DNA from: Flavobacteriales bacterium
GTDB taxonomy: Bacteria; Bacteroidota; Bacteroidia; UBA10329
NCBI GenBank assembly: GCA_021741075.1
Contig: JAIOYO010000019.1
Coordinates: 1-63,441, forward strand
Length of the DNA stretch: 63,441 nucleotides
Direction of reading: 5' to 3'
Below, piece after piece: positions 36,088 to 44,802 of this stretch. The notes under the pieces were generated by a model that was not told where the DNA came from, ran no database searches, and saw only the letters and a program-made list of their open reading frames with translations. Numbering within the stretch: position 1 is the first letter of the stretch; every line of letters begins with the position of its first letter. A program made the position numbers and the translations under genes.

Positions 36088-37789
36088 ACTTCAAATCCTT
36101 CACATTCAACTGAAGATAAACCTTGCCATTCCAATGGTTTTCTTCGATGGTATACGCCAAATCAAATGGTTTTCCTTTCGCCAATTCTGAATATAATTCA
36201 CCCATTTTGAAGGCAACCGCTTGCACCATCATGTGCGGCACGCCCTGCTGTTTTGGTTTGAAGCGCAAATGCGAATCATCTGCTCCCATTGTGCGGCAAT
36301 CTTCGGCTATCAGGTTTCTTGAAACGAACACAGGATTCATGTTTCCAGGGCCGAATGGCGCAAATTGCTTAAGCAAAGACATGAATTTGGATGTGATGCG
36401 ATCCATGTCAATTTCGAGGTCGATTGTGAGTTTTGGAGTGAGCTGATGCTCTTCAATCCGAGCAGCCACCACCTCTTCAAATTTCTGGCGAAATGCATCC
36501 ACATTCTTCAAGCTCAAACTCATTCCAGCCGCGTATTTGTGACCACCAAATTGCTCCAACAAATCTTCGCATTCGGTAAGTGCTTCATGCACATCAAAAT
36601 CGTGCACCGAACGGGCCGAACCCGTTGCTTTTCCTTCCGATTCAGTTAATACAATTGTCGGTTTATAGAACTGTTCAATCAATCGCGAAGCAACAATTCC
36701 AACTACACCTTTGTGCCAATCGGGATTGAACACTACGGTGCTCCGACTGTTCGCATAGAATTCATCGGATTCAAGAATTTCAAGTGCACTTTCCGTCACA
36801 GATTTATCGAGGTCTCGTCTTTCGGTATTGTATTTTGAAATCTCTGCCGAGAACTCCAATGCCTCCACAAAATCATCTGAAATAAGCAGTTCCACGGCCC
36901 GTTTTCCTGACGCAATTCTTCCAGCTGCGTTGATGCGTGGCGCAATTATGAACACCACATCTGTGATGGTCAATTCGCGGTTGATCTTTGTGTACTCAAG
37001 CATCGCCCGAATTCCGGTGCTGGGGCTCTCATTAATCTGCTGAAGCCCAAATGTTGTCAGTATCCTGTTCTCGCCCGTTATCGGAACGATGTCAGCCGCA
37101 ATTGCGATGGACACTAAATCCAATTTTGCCGTCAGTCTTTCGAGGTCTTCGTTGTTCTTTTCACAGAACGCTTGAAGTAATTTGAATCCGACACCACAAC
37201 CGCACAATTCTTTATAGGGATAATTACAATCAGGTTGTTTTGGATCGAGAATGGCGTATGCCGCAGGCAATACCGCACCAGGGATATGGTGATCGCAGAT
37301 GATGAAGTCAATTCCTAGTTCATTCGCATAAGCCACCTTTTCCACAGCACGAATGCCACAATCGAGCGCAATGATGAGCGTAATACCATTCGCTTTCGCG
37401 AAATCAATCCCAGCAAACGAAACTCCGTAGCCTTCCTTGTAACGGTCTGGAATGTAGAAATCAACCTGACCAAGATCTTTCAGAAAACTATAGACCAACG
37501 CCACGGAAGTAGTGCCATCCACATCGTAATCCCCAAAAACTAGAATCTTCTCACCATTGCCGAGTGCTTCCTCCAACCTTGAAACGGCTTTGTCCATTCC
37601 CTTCATCAGAAATGGATCATGCAGGTCTTCAAACGATGGGCGAAAGAAGCTTTTTGCTTCGTCAAAATTGGTAATGCCCCGATTGATGAGCAATTGCGCC
37701 ACATCCTCCTTGACACCCAACGATTCGCACAACTCACTAACCCGAGTTGGGTCGGGCAGGTCAGCATATTTCCATTCGGTTACTAGCAT
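36074..37789 (-). CDS. recJ: Single-stranded-DNA-specific exonuclease RecJ
   Basis: 571 residues; a 5'-3' ssDNA exonuclease used in recombination and mismatch repair. DHH-phosphoesterase motifs: DYDVDG (87-92), ALDCGI (141-146) and DHH (166-168). DHHA1 motif GxxxAAGM appears as GGHKYAAGMSL, and an OB-fold lies in the C-terminal part (SHLRFK, YTIEENHWNGKVYLQLNVKD). Length is typical. Convergent with dnaG, with overlapping 3' ends. Confidence 0.96.
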   Translation of the reverse strand: MLVTEWKYADLPDPTRVSELCESLGVKEDVAQLLINRGITNFDEAKSFFRPSFEDLHDPFLMKGMDKAVSRLEEALGNGEKILVFGDYDVDGTTSVALVYSFLKDLGQVDFYIPDRYKEGYGVSFAGIDFAKANGITLIIALDCGIRAVEKVAYANELGIDFIICDHHIPGAVLPAAYAILDPKQPDCNYPYKELCGCGVGFKLLQAFCEKNNEDLERLTAKLDLVSIAIAADIVPITGENRILTTFGLQQINESPSTGIRAMLEYTKINRELTITDVVFIIAPRINAAGRIASGKRAVELLISDDFVEALEFSAEISKYNTERRDLDKSVTESALEILESDEFYANSRSTVVFNPDWHKGVVGIVASRLIEQFYKPTIVLTESEGKATGSARSVHDFDVHEALTECEDLLEQFGGHKYAAGMSLSLKNVDAFRQKFEEVVAARIEEHQLTPKLTIDLEIDMDRITSKFMSLLKQFAPFGPGNMNPVFVSRNLIAEDCRTMGADDSHLRFKPKQQGVPHMMVQAVAFKMGELYSELAKGKPFDLAYTIEENHWNGKVYLQLNVKDLKFTSK

Positions 37790-37858
37790 GGGATGAAGTT
37801 ACGAATGGGACACACACATTCGTCAAAATCGTCTGCATTAGAACCACGTATATTGCGG

Positions 37859-37866
37859 CAAACATA
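37859..37866 (-). promoter_or_regulatory. -7 box candidate for recJ
   Basis: TATGTTTG on the minus strand matches TAnnTTTG. It lies 69 bases before the recJ start codon and overlaps the 5' flank of the divergent DUF1295 gene. Confidence 0.35.
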
Positions 37867-37871
37867 CAATC

Positions 37872-38753
37872 ATGCTATTTAGTAAAACGGCAAGTATTCT
37901 CATTCAGTTATCGGCTTATTCAATTGCGATTTTCGTTGCCGTAGTAGTTTGGTATTCCACTCCCCATCTCCAAGATATTTGGCGATTGGCAGTGGCTGAC
38001 CTTGCAGCAACTAGCTTTATTTTCTTATGCTCATTCCTATTCAACAATTCCAGCCTATATGACCCATATTGGAGTGTAAAACCAGCTGTAATAGCTGCAG
38101 GCTATGCCATACTTTTTGGTTTGAATGAACTGGCTGGAATTCTACTTTTTACGCTGATGATGATGTACAACATACGGCTTACTTCGAATTTTTTCCGCGA
38201 TTGGCCCGGACTGAAACATGAGGATTGGCGGTATCGGAATTTCCGAATTCAATTTCCAAAAGCATACTGGCTCGTGAGTTTTGCAGGAATCCATCTCTTC
38301 CCAACGGTGATGGTTTACTTGGCCTGCCTCCCACTCTATTTTGGGATGAAGGAAGCCTTTGAATTGAATTGGCTTGGCTGGTTGGGCATAGTGGTAACGG
38401 TTGCCGCGATTGCGATTGCTTTTGTAGCGGACGAACAGATGCGAAACTTCCGCAAGAGCCCTGAAAACAAGGGCAAGAACATGAATGAAGGATTATGGAA
38501 ACACAGTCGCCACCCGAACTATTTCGGGGAAATGCTTACGTGGTGGGGAATCTACCTCGTTGCCTTGAATGTCAGTCTCAATCTTTGGTGGACAGGAATC
38601 GGTGCATTGGCAATTACGCTCATGTTCGTGTTTATCAGCATTCCGTTGATGGACAATCGCTCGCTCGAAAGCAGAAAGAGTTATTCGGAACTTATGGCGC
38701 GCACGCGCGCAATACTGCCACTTCCAAAAAAAGTAAAAAGTCCCTTCCCGTAG
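37872..38753 (+). CDS. DUF1295 / steroid 5-alpha-reductase-like membrane protein
   Basis: 293 residues with about seven hydrophobic helices. The C-terminal WKHSRHPNYFGEMLTWWG motif is the SAM/NADPH-associated signature shared by DUF1295 proteins, isoprenylcysteine methyltransferases and 5-alpha reductases. The middle YDPYWSVKPAVIAAG is also characteristic of DUF1295. The reaction is unknown; reduction of a lipid or isoprenoid is possible. It is a single gene, convergent with frr 38 bases downstream. Confidence 0.88.
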   Translation: MLFSKTASILIQLSAYSIAIFVAVVVWYSTPHLQDIWRLAVADLAATSFIFLCSFLFNNSSLYDPYWSVKPAVIAAGYAILFGLNELAGILLFTLMMMYNIRLTSNFFRDWPGLKHEDWRYRNFRIQFPKAYWLVSFAGIHLFPTVMVYLACLPLYFGMKEAFELNWLGWLGIVVTVAAIAIAFVADEQMRNFRKSPENKGKNMNEGLWKHSRHPNYFGEMLTWWGIYLVALNVSLNLWWTGIGALAITLMFVFISIPLMDNRSLESRKSYSELMARTRAILPLPKKVKSPFP

Positions 38754-38791
38754 TGGAAAGAGACCTTCTCAAATACTTGTTATAGATTGAA

Positions 38792-39355
38792 TTAGATGGT
38801 CATAATATCCACTTCCTTTTCCGCAACCAAGGCATCAACCTTGTTTGAATAAGAAGTAGTCAAATCCTGAACTTCGCCTTCGGCACGCTTTGCTGCATCT
38901 TCAGCCATTCCGTCTTTTTGCAATGCCTTAATCTCATCATTGGCATCTTTCCGTGAATTACGGATAGAAACTTTCGCTTGCTCAGCCACGGCTTTTGCTT
39001 GCTTCACAAGATCACGTCTGCGCTCTTCCGTCAATGGTGGAATAGAAATTCGGACCACCTTTCCGTCATTCATAGGATTGAAACCTAGGTTGGCCCGCAT
39101 AATTCCTTTCTCAATTTCTTCCAAAAGACCCTTCTCAAATGGCTGTATCTGTAAGGTCTTAGAATCAGGTGTGTTCACGTTCGCCACGTTTTTCAAAGGC
39201 GTCATCGAACCGTAATATTCAACTTGCACACTACCCAACATGTTTGGGCTTGCTTTTCCAGCGCGAATACGCGCCAACTCATGATCCAAACGCTCAATAG
39301 CGTTGTCCATTCCTTCTTTAGTTGAATCGAAAATGAACTTTAACTCTTCTTCCAT
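38792..39355 (-). CDS. frr: Ribosome recycling factor
   Basis: 187 residues, the usual family length. It splits post-termination ribosomes together with EF-G. The conserved RIRAGKASPNML near the N-terminus, NPMNDGKVVRISIPPLTEERRRDLVK in the middle (shortened here), and the alternating charged helices of domain I are all present. It follows pyrH after 36 bases, the widely conserved pyrH-frr order. Confidence 0.97.
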   Translation of the reverse strand: MEEELKFIFDSTKEGMDNAIERLDHELARIRAGKASPNMLGSVQVEYYGSMTPLKNVANVNTPDSKTLQIQPFEKGLLEEIEKGIMRANLGFNPMNDGKVVRISIPPLTEERRRDLVKQAKAVAEQAKVSIRNSRKDANDEIKALQKDGMAEDAAKRAEGEVQDLTTSYSNKVDALVAEKEVDIMTI

Positions 39356-39391
39356 GATTGAAATTTGGTCGAAAATAGTAATTCTGAGTGA

Positions 39392-40105
39392 TCAGCCTTC
39401 AACTAGGGTTCCAACCTTCTCGCCAGCAACGACTCGTGCCAAATTGCCGCCTTCATCCATATTAAACACGATGATTGGCAATTTATTTTCGTTACAAAGG
39501 GTGAAAGCCGTCATATCCATCACATTCAAGCCTTTTTCATACACTTCTTGAAAGCTGATGGTATCGAACTTGGTAGCAGATTTATCTTTCTCAGGATCAG
39601 CAGTGTAAATACCGTCAACGCGTGTTCCTTTGAGAATCACTTCTGCCTCCACTTCGATTGCGCGAAGCGAAGCAGCAGAATCAGTTGTGAAATATGGATT
39701 TCCTGTTCCTGCTCCGAAGATGACCACAAGCTTTCTTTCCAAGTGACGTACAGCCCGTCTTCTGATGAATGGCTCAGCAATCTCATCCATTTTTATGGCT
39801 GACATTAATCGGGTTGTAACGTCAAGATTTTCAAGAGCTGATTGAAGCGCCATGCTATTAATCATCGTAGCAAGCATTCCCATGTAATCGCCTTGTACAC
39901 GGTCCATTCCGCCTTCGGCAGCTTGTATTCCACGGAATATGTTTCCTCCTCCAATTACAATGGCAACCTCAACTCCTGCATCAACAATTTCCTTAATCTC
40001 AAGTGCGTATTGCCCCAATCGATCGTGGTCAATTCCGAACTGTTTACTTCCCATCAGCGATTCTCCGCTAAGTTTCAGGAGCACCCTCTTGTACTTCACA
40101 TTCAT
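39392..40105 (-). CDS. pyrH: UMP kinase
   Basis: 237 residues; converts UMP to UDP with ATP. The amino-acid-kinase motifs [26 protein letters not shown] and [15 protein letters not shown] are in order, and the family-specific [11 protein letters not shown] loop is present. Start [15 protein letters not shown]. It follows tsf but is separated by a strong terminator, so pyrH-frr may be partly uncoupled from the ribosomal-protein unit. Confidence 0.97.
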   Translation of the reverse strand: MNVKYKRVLLKLSGESLMGSKQFGIDHDRLGQYALEIKEIVDAGVEVAIVIGGGNIFRGIQAAEGGMDRVQGDYMGMLATMINSMALQSALENLDVTTRLMSAIKMDEIAEPFIRRRAVRHLERKLVVIFGAGTGNPYFTTDSAASLRAIEVEAEVILKGTRVDGIYTADPEKDKSATKFDTISFQEVYEKGLNVMDMTAFTLCNENKLPIIVFNMDEGGNLARVVAGEKVGTLVEG

Positions 40106-40129
40106 ATTGCGATGATAAACTTTTTAGAC

Positions 40130-40156
40130 AAAAAAAAGAGGCTTAAAAGCCTCTTT
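40130..40156 (-). terminator. Strong Rho-independent terminator between tsf and pyrH
   Basis: A perfect 10-bp stem AAAGAGGCTT/AAGCCTCTTT with a 2-base AA centre. On the minus strand it is followed by an 8-base T-run (counting stem T's). It lies 12 bases after the tsf stop. Confidence 0.88.
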
Positions 40157-40167
40157 CGTAATCATTA

Positions 40168-40986
40168 TTAATTGCCAAGCGAGAATCGCTTGAAATCTGT
40201 AACCGTCAGTTCTGGTTCGCCTGTCTTCAAGTATTGTGCAACATTCAATTTGTTGTCCTTGATGAACGCTTGCTCCATCAACGTATTCTCCTTAAAGAAT
40301 TTACCCAATCTTCCTTCCGCAATTTTCTCAGCCATGTCAGCAGGTTTTCCTTCCTGAATAGCCAATTCTTTACCAATTTCAATTTCTTTAGCGATAACCT
40401 CAGCTGAAACAGATTCTTTATTCAAAGCAACTGGCGCCATTGCTGCAGCTTGCATAGCTACATCTCGACCCATTTCTTCATATCCAGCTTTGTTTAGACC
40501 TACTATAGTTCCAACTCTGTTTCCTGGGTGATTGTAAGCAACAACCGTTGCAGCTTCAATAATCTCTAACCCACCAACTTCAACTTTTTCGCCCGTTTTC
40601 CCTGTCAATTCCGTAATAGCTGCGGCAACAGTTGAACCATTATAGCTAGCTTCATTCAACGCCTCGGCAGTTGTTGCTGTACCTTTAAGAACAATATCAA
40701 CTAGGTCATTTGCAAACCCAATGAATCCTTCTGTCTTAGCAACGAAATCTGTTTCGCAGTTCAAACGAAGTAAGACAACTTTGTTGCCAGCAGTCTTTCC
40801 AATAACGTAACCTTCGGTTGCGTCTCGATCAGAACGCTTTGCAGCAACTTTCTGTCCTTGTTTCCTTAGTAGGTCAATGGCAGCATCAAAATCGCCCGCA
40901 GCCTCAACAAGGGCTTTCTTGCAATCCATCATACCTGCACCTGTCTTCTGTCTAAGCTCGTTTACTTGAGCCGCTGTAATTTTCAC
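40168..40986 (-). CDS. tsf: Elongation factor Ts
   Basis: 272 residues; the nucleotide exchange factor for EF-Tu. The N-terminal UBA-like motif QKTGAGMMDCKKALVEA and the contact motif NCETDFVAKTEGF are intact. The GTG at 40986 is chosen: it gives the standard start (V/M)KITAAQVNELRQ and leaves 25 bases to rpsB, whereas the upstream ATG (41037) would add 17 basic, non-conserved residues overlapping rpsB. Fourth gene of rplM-rpsI-rpsB-tsf. Confidence 0.96.
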   Translation of the reverse strand: MKITAAQVNELRQKTGAGMMDCKKALVEAAGDFDAAIDLLRKQGQKVAAKRSDRDATEGYVIGKTAGNKVVLLRLNCETDFVAKTEGFIGFANDLVDIVLKGTATTAEALNEASYNGSTVAAAITELTGKTGEKVEVGGLEIIEAATVVAYNHPGNRVGTIVGLNKAGYEEMGRDVAMQAAAMAPVALNKESVSAEVIAKEIEIGKELAIQEGKPADMAEKIAEGRLGKFFKENTLMEQAFIKDNKLNVAQYLKTGEPELTVTDFKRFSLGN

Positions 40987-41011
40987 GGTAGCTTCCAATT
41001 TCTTGTAATTT

Positions 41012-41812
41012 TTATTCTTCGTCTTCGTCCTCTGCAACGACCGCCTTTTTAGTAGAAGCTTTTACTTCTTCTACTTCATCCTCTTCTTCGTCATCTTTAG
41101 AATCGTCTTCTTTTCCTTTTCCAGCTTTTCTTTCAGCAAGACCTTCTGCAACTGCATCGGTCATTGCCTTTACAATAAGCTCGATAGATCTTGCAGCATC
41201 ATCGTTTCCTGGAATAGCAAAATCAACATCTTTTGGATTTGCATTCGTGTCAACAATAGCGAAAGTTGGGATTCCCAATCTTGTTGCTTCTTTAACCGCT
41301 ATATGCTCCTTAATAATATCAACGATAAAAATGGCGGATGGAAGACGTGTTAAATCAGCAATTGAACCCAAATCTCTTTCAAGTTTAGCTCTTTGACGGC
41401 TAATCATCAATCGCTCACGCTTTGACATAGTTTCCCATGTTCCGTCAACTTCCATTTTATCAATGGCGCCCATCTTTCGAATGGCTTTACGGATGGTAGC
41501 AAAGTTCGTAAGCATACCACCTGGCCATCTTTCAGTAACGTAAGGCATGTTCACACGTGATGATTCACGAGCAATGATACCTTGTGCTTGCTTCTTAGTG
41601 GCAACAAAAAGGATTTTTTTGCCAGAACGCGCCATCGCTTTTATCGCTTTGCAAGCCTCATCCAATTTAGCTGAGCTCTTGTTAAGGTCGATAATGTGAG
41701 TTCCGTTCTTCTCCATAAATATGTACGGAGCCATGGCAGGATTCCACTTTCTTTTAAGATGTCCGAAATGAACACCTGCTTCTAGCATTTCCTGTACTGT
41801 AGGTTGAGCCAT
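41012..41812 (-). CDS. rpsB: 30S ribosomal protein S2
   Basis: 266 residues. The conserved start ([13 protein letters not shown]) and [29 protein letters not shown] and [12 protein letters not shown] are present. The C-terminal ~35 residues form an acidic tail ([16 protein letters not shown]... ending EDEDEE) longer than the proteobacterial protein, as in many Bacteroidota. In the 30S subunit S2 anchors S1 and the platform. Confidence 0.97.
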   Translation of the reverse strand: MAQPTVQEMLEAGVHFGHLKRKWNPAMAPYIFMEKNGTHIIDLNKSSAKLDEACKAIKAMARSGKKILFVATKKQAQGIIARESSRVNMPYVTERWPGGMLTNFATIRKAIRKMGAIDKMEVDGTWETMSKRERLMISRQRAKLERDLGSIADLTRLPSAIFIVDIIKEHIAVKEATRLGIPTFAIVDTNANPKDVDFAIPGNDDAARSIELIVKAMTDAVAEGLAERKAGKGKEDDSKDDEEEDEVEEVKASTKKAVVAEDEDEE

Positions 41813-41851
41813 TGAAATTGTATTGTTTTGAATAGTCTTTTTACTAATCGA

Positions 41852-42238
41852 TTAACGCTTGCTAAACTGGAATTTCTTCCTTGCTTTCTTTTGACCGAAT
41901 TTCTTACGCTCAACCATTCTAGGGTCACGCGTCATCAATCCAACCTTTTTCAAAGCAGGCTTCACAGTTTCATCTTCTTTCACCAATGCTCTGGCAACTC
42001 CAAGAGAAACAGCCTCGGCTTGTCCTGTGATGCCACCACCAGCAACATTCACTTTTACATCATATTTACCATCAACTTCCAAAACATTGAATGGTCTTCT
42101 GATTGTGTCCTGAAGTAATGACGTTGGAAAATATTCCTTTGCGTCTTTACCGTTAATTATGAATGCACCTTTACCAGCTTTCACGTAAACGCGAGCAACT
42201 GCGGTTTTTCTTCTTCCTAATGCGTTGATTATTTCCAT
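41852..42238 (-). CDS. rpsI: 30S ribosomal protein S9
   Basis: 128 residues. The start MEIINALGRRKTAVARVYVKAGKG, GGGITGQAEAVSLGVARAL and the basic tail ending KKFQFSKR that reaches the P site are all diagnostic. It follows rplM with a 14-base gap, the universal L13-S9 pair. Confidence 0.98.
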   Translation of the reverse strand: MEIINALGRRKTAVARVYVKAGKGAFIINGKDAKEYFPTSLLQDTIRRPFNVLEVDGKYDVKVNVAGGGITGQAEAVSLGVARALVKEDETVKPALKKVGLMTRDPRMVERKKFGQKKARKKFQFSKR

Positions 42239-42252
42239 CTAAATAGAATAGA

Positions 42253-42699
42253 TCAGTTAAGTGAAATGGTTTGTGGCTTTTGAGCTTCGTGCGGATGATT
42301 TGCACCGGCATAAGCATGCATGTTATTAAAGATTGCTCTTCCCAATTTATTCTTCGGAAGCATTCCGCGAACAGCCTTGGTAACCAATCCCGTAGGGTCT
42401 TTTGCCAAAACCTGATCTACGCTTCGCAAACGCTGCCCTCCAGGAAAACCTGTATGGTGCATATATTGCTTAGTAGCTCTTTTGTTTCCAGATAGTTCAA
42501 CCTTCTCCGCATTGATAACTATGACGTTATCGCCACAATCGGCATGTGGAGTAAAGTTTACTTTATTCTTTCCGCGTAGTCTGTACGCAATTGTAGATGC
42601 CAATCTACCAAGGGTCTGACCCTCAGCATCGATTATAACCCACTCCTTATTGGCAGTGTTTTTATTGGCAGAAATGGTTTTAAAGCTTGGTGCTTTCAC
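42253..42699 (-). CDS. rplM: 50S ribosomal protein L13
   Basis: 148 residues. The motifs WVIIDAEGQTLGRLAS, YRLRGK, HADCGDNVIVINA, KQYMHHTGFPGG and GMLPKNKLGR are all present. First gene of the rplM-rpsI-rpsB-tsf operon. The leader holds a promoter candidate and a 14-nt palindrome, a possible place for autogenous control (inference). Confidence 0.98.
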   Translation of the reverse strand: MKAPSFKTISANKNTANKEWVIIDAEGQTLGRLASTIAYRLRGKNKVNFTPHADCGDNVIVINAEKVELSGNKRATKQYMHHTGFPGGQRLRSVDQVLAKDPTGLVTKAVRGMLPKNKLGRAIFNNMHAYAGANHPHEAQKPQTISLN

Positions 42700-42740
42700 T
42701 TCAAATATGTTTTCAGTTCATTAAAAGAGCTTCCACTCCT

Positions 42741-42754
42741 CCCCAAATTTGGGG
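42741..42754. promoter_or_regulatory. Palindrome in rplM leader
   Basis: CCCCAAATTTGGGG is a perfect 14-nt palindrome just downstream of the predicted start point of the rplM transcript. In RNA it could form a dimer or, with flanks, a hairpin; it may bind a protein. Confidence 0.35.
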
Positions 42755-42757
42755 CTG

Positions 42758-42789
42758 CGAAGATATTACTAATTATTTGAATGAACAAT
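42758..42789 (-). promoter_or_regulatory. Candidate promoter of rplM operon
   Basis: On the minus strand, ATTG, 20 bases, then TATCTTCG. The second box matches TAnnTTTG at 7 of 8 positions, and the spacing fits the Bacteroidota -33/-7 promoter. It lies 59 bases before the rplM start. Confidence 0.45.
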
Positions 42790-42803
42790 GGTTTGTCAAT
42801 AAT

Positions 42804-43994
42804 TCATTTCAACACTTCAAGTTCTCGCCCCACCGAAGAGAAAGCTGCGATGGCCTTATCTAGGTGATTTTTGCTATGCGCAGCGGAGATTTGAACACGA
42901 ATTCGAGCCTGTCCTTTTCCTACGACTGGATAGAAAAAACCTATTGCATAAATTCCTTTTTGGAGCAGTTTATCGGCAAATTGCTGCGCCAATTTCGCAT
43001 CGTACAGCATAATTGGCACTATTGGGCTGTCGCCTTCTTTCAATTCAAAGCCTGATTTTCGTACGCCTTCTTTAAAGTATTTGGTGTTTGCCTCAAGTTT
43101 ATCACGAAGTTCGGTTGATGAACCGAGCAAATCAAAAACTTTACTTGCTGCCCCTACAATGGAAGGCGCTAAAGAATTAGAGAAAAGATAAGGCCGTGAA
43201 CGTTGGCGCAGCATTTCAATCACTTCTTTTTTTCCTGAAGTGAAACCACCCATCGCGCCACCGAGTGCTTTCCCTAAGGTACTCGTAATGATGTCAACGC
43301 GACCCATTACATTATTGTACTCATGCGTTCCGCGCCCAGTTTTTCCGATGAAGCCTGTTGCGTGACTATCATCTACCATTACCAACGCATTGTACTTTTC
43401 TGCTAGGTCACAGATTTTATCGAGTTTAGCTATGTCACCATCCATTGAGAACACACCATCGGTTACGATAATCCGATGTCTTTGCGCTTGAGAAGCTTTT
43501 AATTGTTCTTCCAAATCAGCCATGTCGCTGTGCTTGTAACGATAGCGTTCCGCCTTGCATAATCGCACACCATCAATAATAGAGGCATGGTTCAACTCAT
43601 CGCTAATGATGGCATCATCAGCAGAGAACAATGGTTCAAAAACACCACCGTTAGCATCAAAACAGGCTGCGTATAGAATGGTGTCTTCCATTCCAAGGAA
43701 GGAGGATATTTTTTCTTCAAGCTTCTTGTGAATATCCTGAGTTCCGCAAATGAAACGAACAGAAGACATGCCATATCCGTGAGAGTCGAGTGCATCTTTT
43801 GCTCCTTGTATTACTTCAGGATGTGAAGAAAGTCCGAGGTAATTATTGGCACACATGACAACCACATCTTCTCCTGTACTCACTTGAACTTCAGCCCCTT
43901 GTGGTGTGGTAATGATACGCTCTCTTTTGTATAGCCCAGCTTCTTCAATCGACTTCAATTCCTCGGCCAGAAACCCTTGCAATTCTCCGTACAT
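42804..43994 (-). CDS. kbl: Glycine C-acetyltransferase (2-amino-3-ketobutyrate CoA ligase)
   Basis: 396 residues, alpha-oxoamine synthase family. It joins glycine and acetyl-CoA, or runs in reverse in threonine breakdown. The start [22 protein letters not shown], the [14 protein letters not shown] motif, [16 protein letters not shown] and the PLP-lysine in [14 protein letters not shown] are close to the Kbl pattern. It could also be a serine palmitoyltransferase-like paralogue, but the N-terminus favours Kbl. No threonine dehydrogenase gene is adjacent. Confidence 0.9.
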   Translation of the reverse strand: MYGELQGFLAEELKSIEEAGLYKRERIITTPQGAEVQVSTGEDVVVMCANNYLGLSSHPEVIQGAKDALDSHGYGMSSVRFICGTQDIHKKLEEKISSFLGMEDTILYAACFDANGGVFEPLFSADDAIISDELNHASIIDGVRLCKAERYRYKHSDMADLEEQLKASQAQRHRIIVTDGVFSMDGDIAKLDKICDLAEKYNALVMVDDSHATGFIGKTGRGTHEYNNVMGRVDIITSTLGKALGGAMGGFTSGKKEVIEMLRQRSRPYLFSNSLAPSIVGAASKVFDLLGSSTELRDKLEANTKYFKEGVRKSGFELKEGDSPIVPIMLYDAKLAQQFADKLLQKGIYAIGFFYPVVGKGQARIRVQISAAHSKNHLDKAIAAFSSVGRELEVLK

Positions 43995-44014
43995 GATACT
44001 CCGTTTTGGGAGGA

Positions 44015-44022
44015 CAAAAGTA
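44015..44022 (-). promoter_or_regulatory. -7 box for kbl
   Basis: TACTTTTG on the minus strand is an exact TAnnTTTG match, 20 bases before the kbl ATG. Confidence 0.45.
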
Positions 44023-44123
44023 ACGGATTGAAAACACTCATTTTACATTTTGAAGAACAAGCCCAAACCTCGATTGTTATATTTACAGACAACAAAATAT
44101 TAACCGTCAAAATCAAAAATAAA

Positions 44124-44729
44124 ATGGCTTTTGAATTACCAAAACTACCTTATGCTTACGATGCTTTGGAACCACATATTGATGCTCGCACGATGGAAAT
44201 CCATCACTCAAAGCATCATCAGGGATATACAACAAACTTGAACAATGCTATTGCTGGGACTAACCTCGAAGGAAAATCGATTGGTGAAATTCTTGTTGCG
44301 GGATTTGACAATGCAGCTGTTAGAAATAACGGTGGGGGTTTTTACAATCACGATCTTTTCTGGCTAGTAATGTCGCCAAACGGTGGCGGGCAACCTTCTG
44401 GGGCTTTAGCAGATGCGATTAATGCGGCCTATGGCTCATTTGATGGTTTTAAGGATGCATTCAGCAAAGCTGCTGCTACGCGATTTGGCTCAGGTTGGGC
44501 TTGGCTTTGTGTTAAGAAAGGTGGTGCTGTTGAAGTTTGCAGTAGTGCCAACCAAGACAATCCACTTATGCCAGGAATTGGTTGCGGGGGAACTCCAGTT
44601 CTTGGCTTGGACGTTTGGGAGCACGCGTACTACTTAAATTACCAGAACAGAAGACCGGATTATATTTCGGCTTTTTTCAATGTAATTAACTGGGATGAGG
44701 TTTCTAAGAGATATGAGGCAGGGAAATAA
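44124..44729 (+). CDS. Superoxide dismutase (Mn/Fe type)
   Basis: 201 residues. The ATG at 44124 gives [17 protein letters not shown], the standard SOD start. An in-frame upstream start (43977) would add 49 non-conserved residues overlapping kbl. Metal ligands: His in [10 protein letters not shown], His in GFYNHDLFW, and Asp/His in [20 protein letters not shown] and the Gln in NQDNPLMP suggest the Mn-type active site, though cambialistic use cannot be excluded. No signal peptide, so cytoplasmic. Confidence 0.95.
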   Translation: MAFELPKLPYAYDALEPHIDARTMEIHHSKHHQGYTTNLNNAIAGTNLEGKSIGEILVAGFDNAAVRNNGGGFYNHDLFWLVMSPNGGGQPSGALADAINAAYGSFDGFKDAFSKAAATRFGSGWAWLCVKKGGAVEVCSSANQDNPLMPGIGCGGTPVLGLDVWEHAYYLNYQNRRPDYISAFFNVINWDEVSKRYEAGK

Positions 44730-44746
44730 GCTCGCTGAAATTGTCA

Positions 44747-44786
44747 GGTAATAAAAAGGCTCGCATTTGCGAGCCTTTTTATTACC
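44747..44786. terminator. Bidirectional terminator between sod and glmS
   Basis: A perfect 18-bp stem, GGTAATAAAAAGGCTCGC and its complement, around ATTT. Five-base A and T runs on the arms give a U-tract in both directions. It separates the convergent superoxide dismutase and glmS genes. Confidence 0.92.
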
Positions 44787-44802
44787 TAGTATCTCAACTC
44801 AA

